A stretch of DNA of 64,000 nt from Batkoa obscura (lineage: Eukaryota > Entomophthoromycota > Entomophthoromycetes > Entomophthorales > Batkoaceae): positions 62,001 through 126,000 of the forward strand of contig JASVEC010000002.1 of assembly GCA_030770535.1 (NCBI GenBank). Reading direction: 5' to 3'. The notes beneath the pieces are model-generated. The model was not told the origin of the DNA and searched no databases. It saw only the letters and a program-made list of their open reading frames with translations. The position numbers and the translations under genes were made by a program. Shown here one piece after another: positions 24,724 through 36,903 of this stretch (positions are counted from its first letter, which is position 1; every line of letters begins with the position of its first letter).

Positions 24724-26104
24724 ATGACCATTCTTCCTGAAACTATGAATCTTAACCCAGTAGCTCAAAGTGCTCAATTTATTTATGAAGTAAGAAACTT
24801 CGACTTTCAATTCTCAATAAAATGCGAATTCCAATATTAATCTTGTATTTCATTAGAATAGTGAATATGTTAGTGTCAATCTAGAAAATGTAGAAAAGTT
24901 TTGCCAAAAGCTTGAAGCTGATATCAATAATGTTCCATTCAATTATTTAAATTGGTCATTTCATGAGTTAAATCCAAACCCTAATTTTAAAAATGCATTG
25001 GAATGGTAAGGAAGATATTATCCTTTTTATTAGATAAAATATTAATCTTAATTTATTTTTTATTAAAAATTAATTTATGTATTTAGGATTTTTCTTGTTG
25101 ATTCTTTAAACTTTTCATTTTGGAGTGATTTAGAAATTAATAATGATATTAACTATATTAAAAAATACAAATATGGAGTTTTGTATAAAGGAAAAATTTA
25201 TCAGGGTTATTGGTCTTTACCAGCAGTTATTAATCGAGGTAAGTCAATAAATTGTTATTATTATTATTTTATAAATAGTAATTAATTAATCAAACTAAAA
25301 TAATGCTTTATAGCTTTAGATAATGGTATTGATTTATTAAATTTTAATACAATATTATCTATGACAAATGAAGAATTAAAACAATTGTTTTATTCGGATT
25401 ACTCTTTAATAGAACCTTATCCACCTTTAATAGAAGAGAGAATTTTTGTAATGAAACAAATCAGTTTTGTTATGATCTCCAAATATAATAATAAAGTTGA
25501 AAATCTAATTCAAAAAGGCAATAAAGATGCAATTCAATTAATGACTATAATAACTCAAGATTTTAATTGCTTTAAAGATCAATGTGAGTTTTTAGGGAAA
25601 ACAGTTCAATTTAATAAAAGAGCTCAAATTTTTATTGCTGATGTGGCCGCTTATTTAGAATATAAAAATTTAGGAGAGTTTAATAATATCAATCAAATTA
25701 CTATGTTTCCAGATTATAGGTAATTAATAAAATTGTAATTTTTAATAAAATTTGTTAATTTTGTTTTAAATTACTATAGAGTACCTCAGACTTTGTTAAA
25801 ATTAGGTAAATTAAAATTCCCTTCATTGTTAATTCATACTAATTCATGTATAGGAATTTTGAAATATAATGATAAATTAATGAACAAACTAATTCAAAAT
25901 GAAGCAATAGATTATGGTCAACTTGAAGAAATAGAAATACGTGGTAATAGCATTTGGGCAGTAGAATTAATAATACAACAATTAAATAAAAAATTCAATT
26001 TAAATGCAATTAAAATTGATTTTTATCTTTGGGAATATGCTCAACATTATAAATTACATTCCTCCAATTATCCAATTCATAGAACTAGATCTATTTACTA
26101 TTAA
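24724..26104 (+). CDS. QNG1: Queuosine 5'-phosphate N-glycosylase/hydrolase (DUF2419, Qng1)
   Basis: Salvage enzyme that releases queuine from queuosine 5'-phosphate so that it can be inserted in tRNA (C9orf64/DUF2419 family). Five exons: 24724-24789, 24857-25005, 25087-25238, 25314-25719 and 25780-26104, giving 365 residues (human about 341). All four introns are 60-81 bp, GT..AG. Family motifs: FLVDSLNFSFWSD (about residues 73-85), GYWSLPAVINRALDNGI, TMFPDYRVPQ (about 251-261), and the C-terminal EIEIRG..IWAVELI and IDFYLWEYA blocks. The gene is convergent with AFG1, the two stops lying 94 bp apart. Fungi that keep this gene typically scavenge queuine rather than make it; that is family knowledge. 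Confidence 0.9.
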
Positions 26105-26152
26105 ATATTATTAAATATTATTAGAATAGAACAAAATAAAAATTAATATAAA

Positions 26153-26183
<31 letters not shown>

Positions 26184-26198
26184 TATTAATTCTACTTA

Positions 26199-28230
26199 TT
26201 ATAAATCAATACTAGAAATTTGTCTTTTAACTGAATTAGGGGCTTGGCTATTCATAGTTACCCAATTAATTGATTGCATTTGAACTACTCTTGAATATGT
26301 TCTTTGTAAAGCAAATGTTTCTTCATCTACAACACTATTTGATGAATCTTTGTTATCTTGTGATTCCCCTACCAAATTATTATTCCCCTTTGGCTGGAAT
26401 AATAACTCAGTTTTATCAATAGAGAGACAGATTAAGGTATTCTATAAAAAAAGAGAAACAAAAGTTAATTATTGAATTTAAAACTTAAAGTATAAAAACT
26501 TACTTTATTTTCATATAATGCATCAATTAAAGTAATAAATCTTCGAATTATATTACGATCACATTGATAAATATAGGGGATATTCGATAAAAAGACACTA
26601 TGATATTTTTCACTCAACTTTAAATAGTCCGCTGCATTTAAGGGCTACAATAAATATAATAAATATAATAAATATAATAAATATAATAAATAACAAATAA
26701 CTATTTCTCTTACTTGAACACATAATTCTTCAAAAGTAAATTTAGCTACTCCATTATTAGCATATGGTACTATTAATTCTCGTCCCAAGAAATGAAGTTT
26801 TTCTTGTTTAGCTAATTATGTTTAAAATATTAAAATTCTCAAGATTGAAATTAATAATAAACTACCTTGTTTTCCGTTTAGAAATTCTTTAAATAAAACA
26901 TCAAATTTGAATTCATTGATTTCATTAATAGGACTATAATTCAATAATAATTAACTATAATTAATAATAAATTAAACAATTTAATTTACCTTAAATATAA
27001 TTCATTTTTTTCAGTGACTAAATATTATATAAAAATATTCATATAAATTATTAATTTTAATATATTATTAATAATTAATTTACCTTGTCTTCTATAGTCC
27101 AAACCAGAATTTAAATCAATTACATTTAATTTTTGTTTTAATAATTCAATACATGGTATAAAACTTTGTCGTTGAATACCGTCTTTATATAATTCTAATT
27201 TGTATATTGTTTAATATTCTTGATTTCTTCTATTTTCTTATAATAACAAAATAATTCAAATTTACCATTTGGATGTCTATTCGAAGTAATTATAATAGTT
27301 ACATTATTTTTAAATAATTCATCAAATATTCTTCTTAAAATCATGGCATCTGCTATATCGGTTACCTAATTTAATTATTAAAATTATTTTAAAATAAAAA
27401 TCAAATATATTAATATTGAATTTTACTTGTAATTCATCAAAACAAAGTATTTTAGCATTTTTCGATAATTCCATAATAATAGGTGGTATTGGATCCCTTA
27501 TTTTTTTGTTTTTTTTGATTTGATGAATACCTTAATTGATGAAATTATCGTATAAATAATATAATATAAATTAAATATTATTGATATTAATATACTTACG
27601 TTCATGTATTTCAATCATAAAAGCATGGAAATGAACTCTTCTTTTAGGTAAGGTTGTTGGTAAACTATCATAAAATAACTCCATTAGCATTGTTTTACCT
27701 GTACCTAAAATAAATATATAATTATAATAATTGTTATAATTACAATAATAATTATTCATTTTACCTACACTACCAAATAAATAAATTCCATTGTTATGCA
27801 TTGCATCTCCCTTTACATCGTTATCTATTTTACTCTCCTCTTCTTTAATGAACCAAGATTTAACTTTATTCAATAACGACGTATTGTTATTATTATTATT
27901 AGTAACACTGTTATTTGATTTATTATTATTATATTTATTTAATACATTAAAATAAATAACATCCAATAAATTAATAATTTTTAATTGAAATTCATCCATA
28001 TTATATATTTTATTTTTAACTTTAGATAAATACAGTTTCTTAGGTGTATAATTGGTATTCATTAAAGAGATGGATTCTATTTCTTCTTCATTATTATTAT
28101 TATTATTAGTAATAATAATATTAGGGTTAATATTGTTGAATCTAATTTTGGTAGTATGAACATAACGTGTTAATTTGGGTTGAATAGATAATTTTGTTCT
28201 ATTAATTAATTGTCGACTTCTTAATATCAT
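26199..28230 (-). CDS. AFG1: AFG1/LACE1-family mitochondrial ATPase
   Basis: Mitochondrial AAA-like ATPase involved in turnover of mitochondrially encoded or damaged inner-membrane subunits. Ten exons on the minus strand: 28230-27765, 27704-27600, 27530-27427, 27365-27266, 27194-27084, 27017-26990, 26933-26866, 26811-26714, 26644-26504 and 26441-26199; nine introns of 54-71 bp; 487 residues with one continuous frame. N-terminus is basic and acid-poor ([17 protein letters not shown]), a presequence. Walker A is GSVGTGKT (153-160), split by intron 1; then [16 protein letters not shown]; Walker B CFDELQ (220-225) followed by [22 protein letters not shown]. Asn-rich inserts occur before Walker A. 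The last Met-to-stop exon carries a Ser/Asn insert. Very secure identity. Confidence 0.93.
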
Positions 28231-29192
28231 TGTTAATCTTATATTTAAATTATTAGAAAATATTGTATAAAGAGTTAATTAACATCTATTCATCCGAAAT
28301 ATCCACAATGAAATTCAAATATCAATTTAATTGGTTCGTTTAGTTGACTAAGAAACATCCATAATTTTGAAAAACTAAGTATTAAAACTTCAATTAATAT
28401 AAAAAAACTAATATCATTTTATATATATTTTATTAAGTTTATTTTCTGTTTCTATTGGGTAGATTAGTTCGTGGAAAATATTAGAAATGCCTCAAGTTTC
28501 CTATAACTTGAACAAACTTAATGAGTAGTTTCCAAATTCCATTGTAATTTCAAGCTACTCATGCTCAACAGTGATCAAATATCATCACCTACATAAAGAA
28601 TGTTGTTTAAAACATATTATTAGGAGAAATATCACACCATACTTTTCGTTTATTTTTATAATAAAGTTTAGTTACTGATGATTTTAATATTTTAAAGTTT
28701 GATTCTTGCTTTCATTCTTGTCCTTTCTATACTTCCACTTTTTATTTTAACCTTTTCTTTTGGGTTTAAAATTTCTTAAACCATTAGATCCCCGAATGGA
28801 ATAGCAGTGATATTTCATCATCATCAGTTTAATCAATCTGTCACTAAACATCATTTGGTAAATAGTTTAAAGTGATGATATAATCATCTCTTAAATGTTT
28901 TATTTATTTGATAATTTTTTAACCTTTAATTATATAAGGAACAAAAGATAAAAAACAGACATTTTGAAATTTATCAATATAAGCTGATATTTATAAATTT
29001 TCTTATTTCTTTATTCGAAAAGTTTGACATTTATATTAAGCTAATTTGAAATCCACCAATCAAACTTTAAAATCCTTAAAAAGTTCTTAATTATTTGTTG
29101 AATCCCTTACCAAGCAAAGGGCAGTAAAGGACTATATAAACCTCAACTCATTTAAATTTTTTTAAATAAAAATTTAACTTCACATTAAAAAG
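28231..29192. other. Divergent promoter region
   Basis: About 960 bp between the starts of AFG1 (minus) and glycine-zipper gene 2 (plus). No TIR element and no open frame of note; TATATAAA at 29133-29140 serves the plus-strand gene. Confidence 0.5.
29133..29140 (+). promoter_or_regulatory. TATA box of glycine-zipper gene 2
   Basis: TATATAAA, 53 bases before the ATG at 29193, matching the placement in the paralogue. Confidence 0.45.
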
Positions 29193-30138
29193 ATGAATAA
29201 TTATAACGATTATTTAGCCCAGCAACAACAAATCCAACAACAACAATTACAAGCTCAAGTTGATTTACAAAATCAAATTATTAATAATCACAATCAAAGC
29301 ATTAATCAATATCAACAACAACAATTAGAACAATTGAAAAATCAAGGAAATTATAATAATAATAATAATAATAATAATAACTATAATAATAGCAATTACA
29401 ATAATAACAATCAAGGTGTAATATTCCCAACTCCAAATAAACCTTTAGAAGATCCTAATTTTTATAATGGGAATCAACATAGTAATAATAATCATAGTCA
29501 AAATAATAATGATGGAAAGCCAAATGCAGATTCAGGCGTTGAACCATGGAAGGTAAGTTTAATTTTTTATACTTACTAAAAAAAACAGAAAGTAATGAAT
29601 TCAATTAATTAACCCTTAAATTTAGGTAGTTGCAGGTGTAGGCGGAGGTTTAGCAGCTGTAGCAGGGTTAGCTTATGGTGGGTATAAATTAAATGAACAT
29701 TTAAATGAAAAGAAAAATCAAAAGCTAAAAGAAGAAGAAGAAAGAATGAATAATAAACTATTAGCGGAAGCTAATTATTATTCTAATAATAATAATAATG
29801 GAAATTATGGTTATGTTAGTAATAACAATAATGGCTATGGTAATGAAAAACATGGTAAAGAACACAATATCTATAGTAATAATGGTAATGAAAACTATAA
29901 TAATAATATGAGTCATAATAATGGTTATAACAATGATACGAATTATAATAGTAACAGTAATATGAATCATAATAGTAATCATTATAATGATAGTAAACTT
30001 CCTTTTCCTCAACCTTCAAACATGAATTATGGTAATGATAACAATAATGGATATAATAATAATAGCAATAGTAATAATAATGGGTATAATAACAGTAGTA
30101 GCTTTGGTATGCCTCAACCCCCTAAATATTATCAATAA
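29193..30138 (+). CDS. Gln/Asn-rich glycine-zipper protein (paralogue 2)
   Basis: Function unknown; 290 residues from exons 29193-29552 and 29626-30138 (73-bp intron). Same plan as the protein at 22025-22927: Gln-rich N-terminal helix (QQQQLQAQVDLQNQIINNHN, residues about 15-35), Asn-rich linker, EPWK immediately before the splice site, then a glycine zipper (VVAGVGGGLAAVAGLAYGGY) and a charged helix (KLNEHLNEKKNQKLKEEEE), then a long Asn/Tyr-rich tail with many NNGYNN units. The N-terminal helix and zipper are conserved with paralogue 1, whereas the tails have diverged in composition (Asn here, Gln/Gly there). No signal peptide or catalytic motif is seen. Confidence 0.87.
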
Positions 30139-31097
30139 AATAAGTTATAGCTTTTTTATATATATTTGTAGTTTTAAAGTTCCCCTATTATTTATACTTT
30201 AGTGTGTTATTTTTTATTTGGTATTTTATAAGAGGTAATATTATATAAATCTATTAATAATTTTAGGAAATAGATTTTTATCTTCTAATATCATTATCCT
30301 ATAAAAATGAGGTAAGTTTCAATATATTACATTTAAATAAATTAGTTTATAAGATATTCTATTTTTTTAGATATATACAATAGTAATGAAGAAGTTGATT
30401 TAAGTATAAGAATATAGGGGTGTTTTTCTTTTTTGCTTCATCCTTTTTTCATCTTTTAAGCACTATTAGAGTGGAAAAATTATTAGTAAAATTTAAAATT
30501 CTTAAACAAAAAATACCTTCCCATGAATTATTAAAAAACAAATTTATTGTCAATTAGTAATTAATTAACAATAGTTAATTTACAAATAGGAAATAGTAAT
30601 TCTTATTAAAAATAAAACTAAATAATTAAATTTATACTAATTATATTATTAATATCAAATCCATTATATGTTTATGTAATAGCTATAATTCCAACTTAAA
30701 TTGCGAAATTTTTATACATACAAACTCTTGGCATAAGCAATTCAATAGAACAAATTAGGTTGATTTAAAAGAACATCATATATATAAGTAAAACTTAAGA
30801 TTAAGGACAAGATTTTCTATTTCACTTATTTTTTATGTAATGTAAATTTTTGAAAAAATAAATACTAAAAAAATGTTTAATGGGTTACTTATCTTAAAAT
30901 TAAGCAAAAAAACAAATATTTTATAGTACTTAGTACTTAATTTGCAATTTTTGCTAAAATCTAAATTAAACAAAATTAAATCAAACTTTTGAACATATAT
31001 AAGATTCAGTAATAAAGTTGAATTTTAACAAATATAAATATTATAAAAAAAAATATAAGAAAACAAATTTAACTTATATTCCTATTATTTATTTGAC
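30139..31097. other. Intergenic, one TIR element
   Basis: DNA downstream of both convergent neighbours, holding a TIR element at 30413-30526. No gene is seen. Confidence 0.5.
30413..30526 (-). mobile_element. Short TIR element
   Basis: TATAGGGGTGT to ACCTTCCCATG, slightly longer than average. Confidence 0.65.
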
Positions 31098-31979
31098 TTA
31101 AGATTCATTTGAATAACCAGTATAAAAAAGATTTGTTATTGAACGTAATATATTTTTAGGTGCTAACTTCTCTTCACTACTGTCACTATCACTTTTGGTT
31201 CCAATTCTAGTTTTATTAATCCAATCTAAATACGATTGAACTCTAACAAAACCATCTGGAAAATTTTTATCAATGACACATTTTTCTTCACCAAAAGAAA
31301 CAATACCTATCTGTACGTAGGCATTCTTTTTGTTGTCATAAAAAACCAAAGGACCCCCTGAATCTCCATTACAAATACTTTGTTTTTTATGTTGATATTT
31401 AGTACATAGTACTTTGTTTTTATCTAATGAACCAAATTCTTTCCATTTTTTAGCACATTTATTAACATCAACGAGTTTAACTTTAGCTACTTGTAACTCT
31501 TTAGCAGTTTCTCCAGTTTCATAAACTTGATAACCCCATCCAATAACAGTTAAATTTTTGATTTTTGAATCCTCTTGAATCTTATTGTCAGGTAATAAAA
31601 CACTTTGATACTCTACCTCCGTTGAAATTTCTTTTTTTAGTTTCCAAATAGATATATCATTTACTACATTTTCTTCATCATACTCTTCATGATTAATAAT
31701 TTGTTGAACTTCACTACTGAACCCTGATTCTTCATTATCTGTTTTACTTAAATCAAATCGATGAATATGAACCGTGATATTATTAAGATTTTCAGGCTTA
31801 CAATGAGCAGCTGTGAGTATTGTAGAAGAGTCTAATAAGGAACCACCGCAAAAATGACTTCCTTGTTCTTGAATGGAAACAATAAATGTATAACTAAATG
31901 GTTTTGCAACGTCACCATTGACAATACGATGTTGACTGGTTATATAATTGATTAACAGTAGAAATAGAAGTGGAAACAT
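31098..31979 (-). CDS. Secreted S1-family serine protease, chymotrypsin-like pocket
   Basis: A 293-residue single-exon secreted protease. Signal peptide at residues 1-15/17, a very short propeptide, and activation site R18-IVNG. Catalytic triad: H59 in TAAHC, D108 in VNDISIW, S207 in GDSGGP. Cys pairs C44-C60, C175-C192 and C203-C235-like are present. The pocket residue six before the catalytic Ser (chymotrypsin 189) is Ser201, not Asp, so cleavage after large hydrophobic residues is more likely than trypsin-like cleavage. After the last helix (YLDWINK) there is an unusual Ser/Glu-rich tail of about 35 residues ending in NLFYTGYSNES. Such proteases are common in insect-associated fungi; host use is inference. 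Confidence 0.93.
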   Translation of the reverse strand: MFPLLFLLLINYITSQHRIVNGDVAKPFSYTFIVSIQEQGSHFCGGSLLDSSTILTAAHCKPENLNNITVHIHRFDLSKTDNEESGFSSEVQQIINHEEYDEENVVNDISIWKLKKEISTEVEYQSVLLPDNKIQEDSKIKNLTVIGWGYQVYETGETAKELQVAKVKLVDVNKCAKKWKEFGSLDKNKVLCTKYQHKKQSICNGDSGGPLVFYDNKKNAYVQIGIVSFGEEKCVIDKNFPDGFVRVQSYLDWINKTRIGTKSDSDSSEEKLAPKNILRSITNLFYTGYSNES

Positions 31980-32490
31980 GATCTTATAAAATTATAGAGT
32001 TTAGAAAAGAGTATGAATTGATTGAATTTATTTATGATTGTTATTTTATATTTTTAATGTTCTTTGTTTTTAAAATTTATAATAATTTATTAATTATTAG
32101 ATAGAATTTCTATTTATAGTAATTAATTACTCGAAATTAATATTTGGGTTAATATTTTAATTTATTGAGATAATTTAAATAGTGAATTATAATAAAGAAA
32201 TGATATTGATAGGAATTATAAAGCTTATATTAATATAACCTATATATCTATAAGAATAAAAAAGGTATATTTTAATGTTTAGTTTTATTTTAGCTTTTAT
32301 TAAAATCAATTCACTATTACTAATGTTATTAAAAATTGTACTTTTTTAATACTAATATTTATTAATATAGGCTTCAAAAAAAATACTCAAAATGTACAAT
32401 CCAAATATAAAGTTACTTATTTTATAAAAATAAAGTATTTTTGTTTAAAAAAATCTATTTCTTAGTTATTCAAGTAAACTTAATTTAGTA

Positions 32491-32595
32491 TATGGGGATG
32501 TATTTTCGTATTTAAGGATTTTACTAACAATTTTTCTACTAAAATAGCGCTTAAAAGATGGAAAAAGTAATGAAGCCAAAAAAAACACCCCTATA
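32491..32595 (+). mobile_element. Short TIR element (fused tandem, first)
   Basis: TATGGGGATGT to ACACCCCTATA; its last TA is the first TA of the next copy. Confidence 0.8.
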
Positions 32596-32696
32596 TGGGG
32601 ATGTATTTTTGTATTTAAGAATTTTACTAACAAATTTTCTACTTAAATGGCACTTAAATGGAAAAAATAATGAAGTCAAAAAAACACTCCTATATA
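32594..32696 (+). mobile_element. Short TIR element (fused tandem, second)
   Basis: TATGGGGATGT to ACACTCCTATA, same orientation as the first. Confidence 0.8.
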
Positions 32697-34490
32697 ATCT
32701 TTTGAAAATATTTTGTCTATTTAAACTGGTTTCAAACCATCTTTCACCTTATTTATTTCAGTATCAGCCTTAGTATTGTGATAACATTGATAATAGTGAA
32801 TCAAATTTTGACTGTGGTTATTTTTAATAGATATTATTAATGTTGATATTGTATATTTAATTGGTTTTGTTAAGAAATGCTATTCAAAGCTGTATTTTTT
32901 TTGAATTGGGATGAAGGTAGAGTTGAGTATATATAGGTTTGGAAGTTTGATTCAATTTTTGTTTAATTTAAATTTGTTTAGTATTTATTTTCAAAAATAT
33001 TTATATTACATAAAAAATAAATAAAGTAAAATGTGAAATTTTATCCTTAACCTTAACCAAGCTTTTAGTTATATTAAATATTTTAATAATTAAATATAAT
33101 TTAATACATAAGGATTTATAGAAACTCTAAAATGTAATGTATGTAGTTACAAAAGATTCAATATTACTATAGTACCAACATAAATATTAACTAGCCTAAG
33201 ACCTTTTATTTTTAATAACTTTATATCGAAGCTATAACCCCATAGTTAGGTATACTATTTAATATAAGGGATATTCTTTTTGATTCAGTGTTTTATTCAT
33301 TTTTTGTGATACGAAATTTCAAAATAAAAAACACAATTCTACAAGTTACACTTGAATTGAACCTTAACTTGAGACAGACGTAGTACTTTAACATTGTTTC
33401 GTCCAACCCTAGGGAGTATATCCACTCTAAAAGTCTTATATTTATTATCAATGATATTGATATTAGGGTTTATAACAGATATAAGCTCCGATTATTTTTA
33501 ACTTGAGCAAGTTAAAGTATTTGAAAACAAAATGACATTAATACTAACCTATCAAGTAGTTCTATAATTAGTTTAGTATCAATTTCAATAATGTTTATGC
33601 TGTATTGATTTCAATAAAAGATTTTAAAGCCCAATTTTTATATATTTGGAGCTAACTTGAATATGATATTTGTAAGCCAATTCAATGGCTTTTACTGAAA
33701 AAATCACGTTTAAAGTATTTTAATAAGATTTGATATATAATTACAGTAGCACAATCTCAAGCAATACTCATTAACTAATGGGTGCTCATTTTAGCAAACG
33801 CATATAGTTTTTTATTGTATAGTCCTTGATCTTACATTTGATAGTGATATCAAATAATAGAAATTAAAGAGAATAAATTGAGTAAATTGGTTTTGTGTAA
33901 TATTTTTACAAATTATGATCAGAGTTGCTTGATTAAAAAATCCCTTATTTTTAGGCTGAAAATTATTAAGCCTTTTTTTTCTAAATTCCGAAGAGTAGAA
34001 GCTATCAAGTGCTTTGTTTATGGTTATAAAAGGAGGATAAATTAAATATAAGAGTTGGGTTTCTATAGAAGACAAGAGTAGGTATCGGGTTATGTTAGTA
34101 GAAAACTAGATGCTTAGAGAAGCATTAAGCTTATTTTAGAACTTTAGATTCCGCTAGAAGCTTATCATCAAAATTCAATAATTATAACCTAATTGGTTGA
34201 AATCTTTTAATTGGAATTATAGGACTATAATTGGTCAAATTCTGAAAACCGTATTACTTAAAGCCAATAAAATGGGGATTTGTCTTATTAATAGAATTAA
34301 TTTAAACCTATTGTTATTAAGTTAAGTGATAAAGCTAAATTAATTGGTCAATTTTAAATTTCAAATCTATTAGACCAATTATATTTCAAGAAACATGAGT
34401 TTCCTAATCCTTAACCAAGGAAAATAGTATAAACACATAATTCAAAACGGTTTTCTATTTTCCTTTAATCAATAAAAGATAAATTAAAAA

Positions 34491-36903
34491 ATGAATTATA
34501 ATCGCTTAAACCCATACCCCAAACAACGAGGAGGAAATGGACAAGATAATCAAAAATATTTAAATAACTATCGTGGGGGACCTAATACTCGAGAACATGG
34601 ACGTAATAATATACGTTCCAATCGTGTTGGTTACCACCATAAAAGCAACAGTAACGGTTGGCCAAATAATAATAATAATAATATGAATTTTAATAGAAAT
34701 ACTTATGAACAAAGTTATGAAAAACCAAACTATAATGCTTTTGTTAGGAATCAAGTTATTTCAAAGAGTTCAAAAGGTATGCATTTAATTTTAAAATCAA
34801 TGTCAAAATTACAATAATTGAAAATATTAAAAAAACAATCAAATCTTTGCATAGTTAAAAATTTTATATTTGATTTAAAGATAGTCAAAACATGTTACTT
34901 ATTAAATTTTTTTAAAAGATTCATCCAAAGCAGATAAACATGTAATAATTGAAAAATCAAGAGAAAATCCAGTACGTTGTTTATTTATAAGAAATATTGA
35001 GGTATATAACTATTGTTAATATTTTTTCGAATAATATCTAAAGCTTTTATTTTTTTAAAATATTTTTTATTTTATTCAAACTCATCTATTAAAGAGTGGA
35101 ACACATGAATCCGAATTGCTTGATTTCTTTACGCCTTTTGGTGAGATTAAAACAACAGTGTACCATGATACAAAAGGTGTACTTTATATAACTTTTGTAA
35201 GTAAATTTCATTATTTTAAAAAAAGTCAATACTTTGGTATAATATCTGATACTTTGGTATAATATCTAATACTTTGTTAAAATCAGAAGCTAGAAATAGC
35301 TATATAAAGAAGTCATTAAACAAAATACTTATCTATTCTTTATAGTATGATATTCGTGCAGCAATACAAGCTAAAGTTAGCGTTGATGGAATTAGCTTTA
35401 AATCAAAAACGGTATGTATAATTTTAAAAAGATGCTAATAAAAACTAATGTTAATTAAATAGCTTGATGTACATTATTCCTTTTTCAAGGCAGGTACTGA
35501 TTTCACCCTACCACCTGCAGGTATAGATAATCAGGTATTTTAATACAAATATTATATAACAAAAAATAATTTACTTTTTACAAGGGTTCAATTAAAATTG
35601 CATTTCCAAGTAATAGTGTCCCAACCGAAGAATATTTGTATAATTTTTTTTCACAATTCGGAGAAATTGAAGACATCATTACTTGTGAAATTCCAAGGTA
35701 ATAGTTATAATTAAACATTGATGATTGTTTATACTAATTTAATTAACATAGCACTAAGATTATTTCATTTTTTGATGCTAGAGCATCACATGATGTCAAA
35801 CACAAAGTTAATTGGGAATCTTTTGGTGTCCTTCCAACAGCATTTGATTTAGCATGGGATCCTCGTAGGTAAGTGTTTAACTATGATTATAAAACAAAGT
35901 ATTTATATATTGTTTAGTTATAGTCAACCTGAAGCTGGTAAAGTAAAAAGTAAGGCTAAAAGTAAAACACTTAGTCCAAAGTATAAAAATGAAAGAAATT
36001 ATGAAAGAAATTACTATGACAATCAAAACTATTATAATGAACCACAAAATAATAACTCTTATTATAATAATAATACCTATGACTCAAATGCAACACCAGT
36101 GAATAATTATTCTTCAGCTTATGCTTACGATTCACCTGGTAAAAGAAGTTATAACAATGATGATAATAATGGTATTATTGAATATAACCCAGCATCAACT
36201 TTACCTCATCAAAATACTGCAAAAAGAAACTCGGCTACTAAAGAAGTAATTAAAATTAAAACTCTATTAATTAATTAACTTAATTGTATTTTAGATGACT
36301 TATAATGATTATAATAATTATAACAAACAAGAACTAAAAGGAGAACCTCAGTTATCTCAATTTGAGGCTTATCAAAGCAAATTTCAAATTAATAAGAAAC
36401 ATGAAGAAATTGAAGCAGATTCTTATAATCCAGAATCATCTTTAAATCAACTTGATAAAATAGCTGAAAAACAAAATCATTTAAGCTATGACAAAGGTAA
36501 ATTTATATTATAAAACATCAACATAAAATATTAACAAATCCTAAAAGATAATTATTATAACTCAAATTATGATAATAATGGCTTAAATACTAACTATTAT
36601 AACAAGGTGGGAGTAAGTAAGAAAAATGATTATAGCAAATATAATGAAGATAAAAATTTAGTATCAGAATATTTAAACAATTTAAATAAAACAGTAGAAA
36701 ATAAAATAACTAATAATACTACTGTTGTAAAAGAAATAAATAGTAGTAATGAAAATAGTTGGAATGAAACTAAAAAAGCGCCAGAAAATAATAATATGCA
36801 ACAAGTATCTACGCTACTTGAATTATTGGTAACTATAATAATATTCTTTTAAAACTATTAAATTAATTCGCTTGTTTAGGCTAAAGTTGGAGATAAAAAA
36901 TAA
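34491..36903 (+). CDS. Mei2-like RNA-binding protein with two RRMs, no third RRM
   Basis: Predicted RNA-binding protein of 557 residues in eleven exons: 34491-34776, 34919-35001, 35095-35196, 35346-35411, 35463-35534, 35585-35697, 35752-35868, 35918-36245, 36295-36496, 36548-36828 and 36880-36903. Most introns are 49-54 bp. After an Asn/Gly/Arg-rich start, RRM1 (VRCLFIRNIESGTHESELLD ... KGVLYITF, then YDIRAAIQA and LDVHYS) and RRM2 (GSIKIAFPSNSVPTEEYLY ... KIISFFDARASHD) follow each other with the spacing of Mei2-type proteins; the FYDIRAA and LDVHYS elements are the best clues. The C-terminal half is Asn/Tyr/Lys-rich. The third, usually best conserved, Mei2 RRM is not found. The exon chain keeps one frame; the last 8-codon exon is the least certain. 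Another two-RRM family is possible. Confidence 0.78.

Larger units (their letters stand above)
31980..34490. other. Intergenic with a fused pair of TIR elements
   Basis: Two tandem TIR elements at 32491-32696; the rest is AT-rich with no recognisable gene. An 87-codon minus-strand frame (33812-34075) has no family features. Confidence 0.5.

Noticed and set aside
29761-30012. Minus-strand frames opposite glycine-zipper gene 2
   Set aside because: Shadows of AAT repeats; the plus-strand frame shows paralogue conservation.
32558-32773. 71-codon open frame
   Set aside because: It runs across a fused TIR element pair; no protein features.
33812-34075. 87-codon minus-strand frame
   Set aside because: No recognisable domain; composition is that of AT-rich intergenic DNA.
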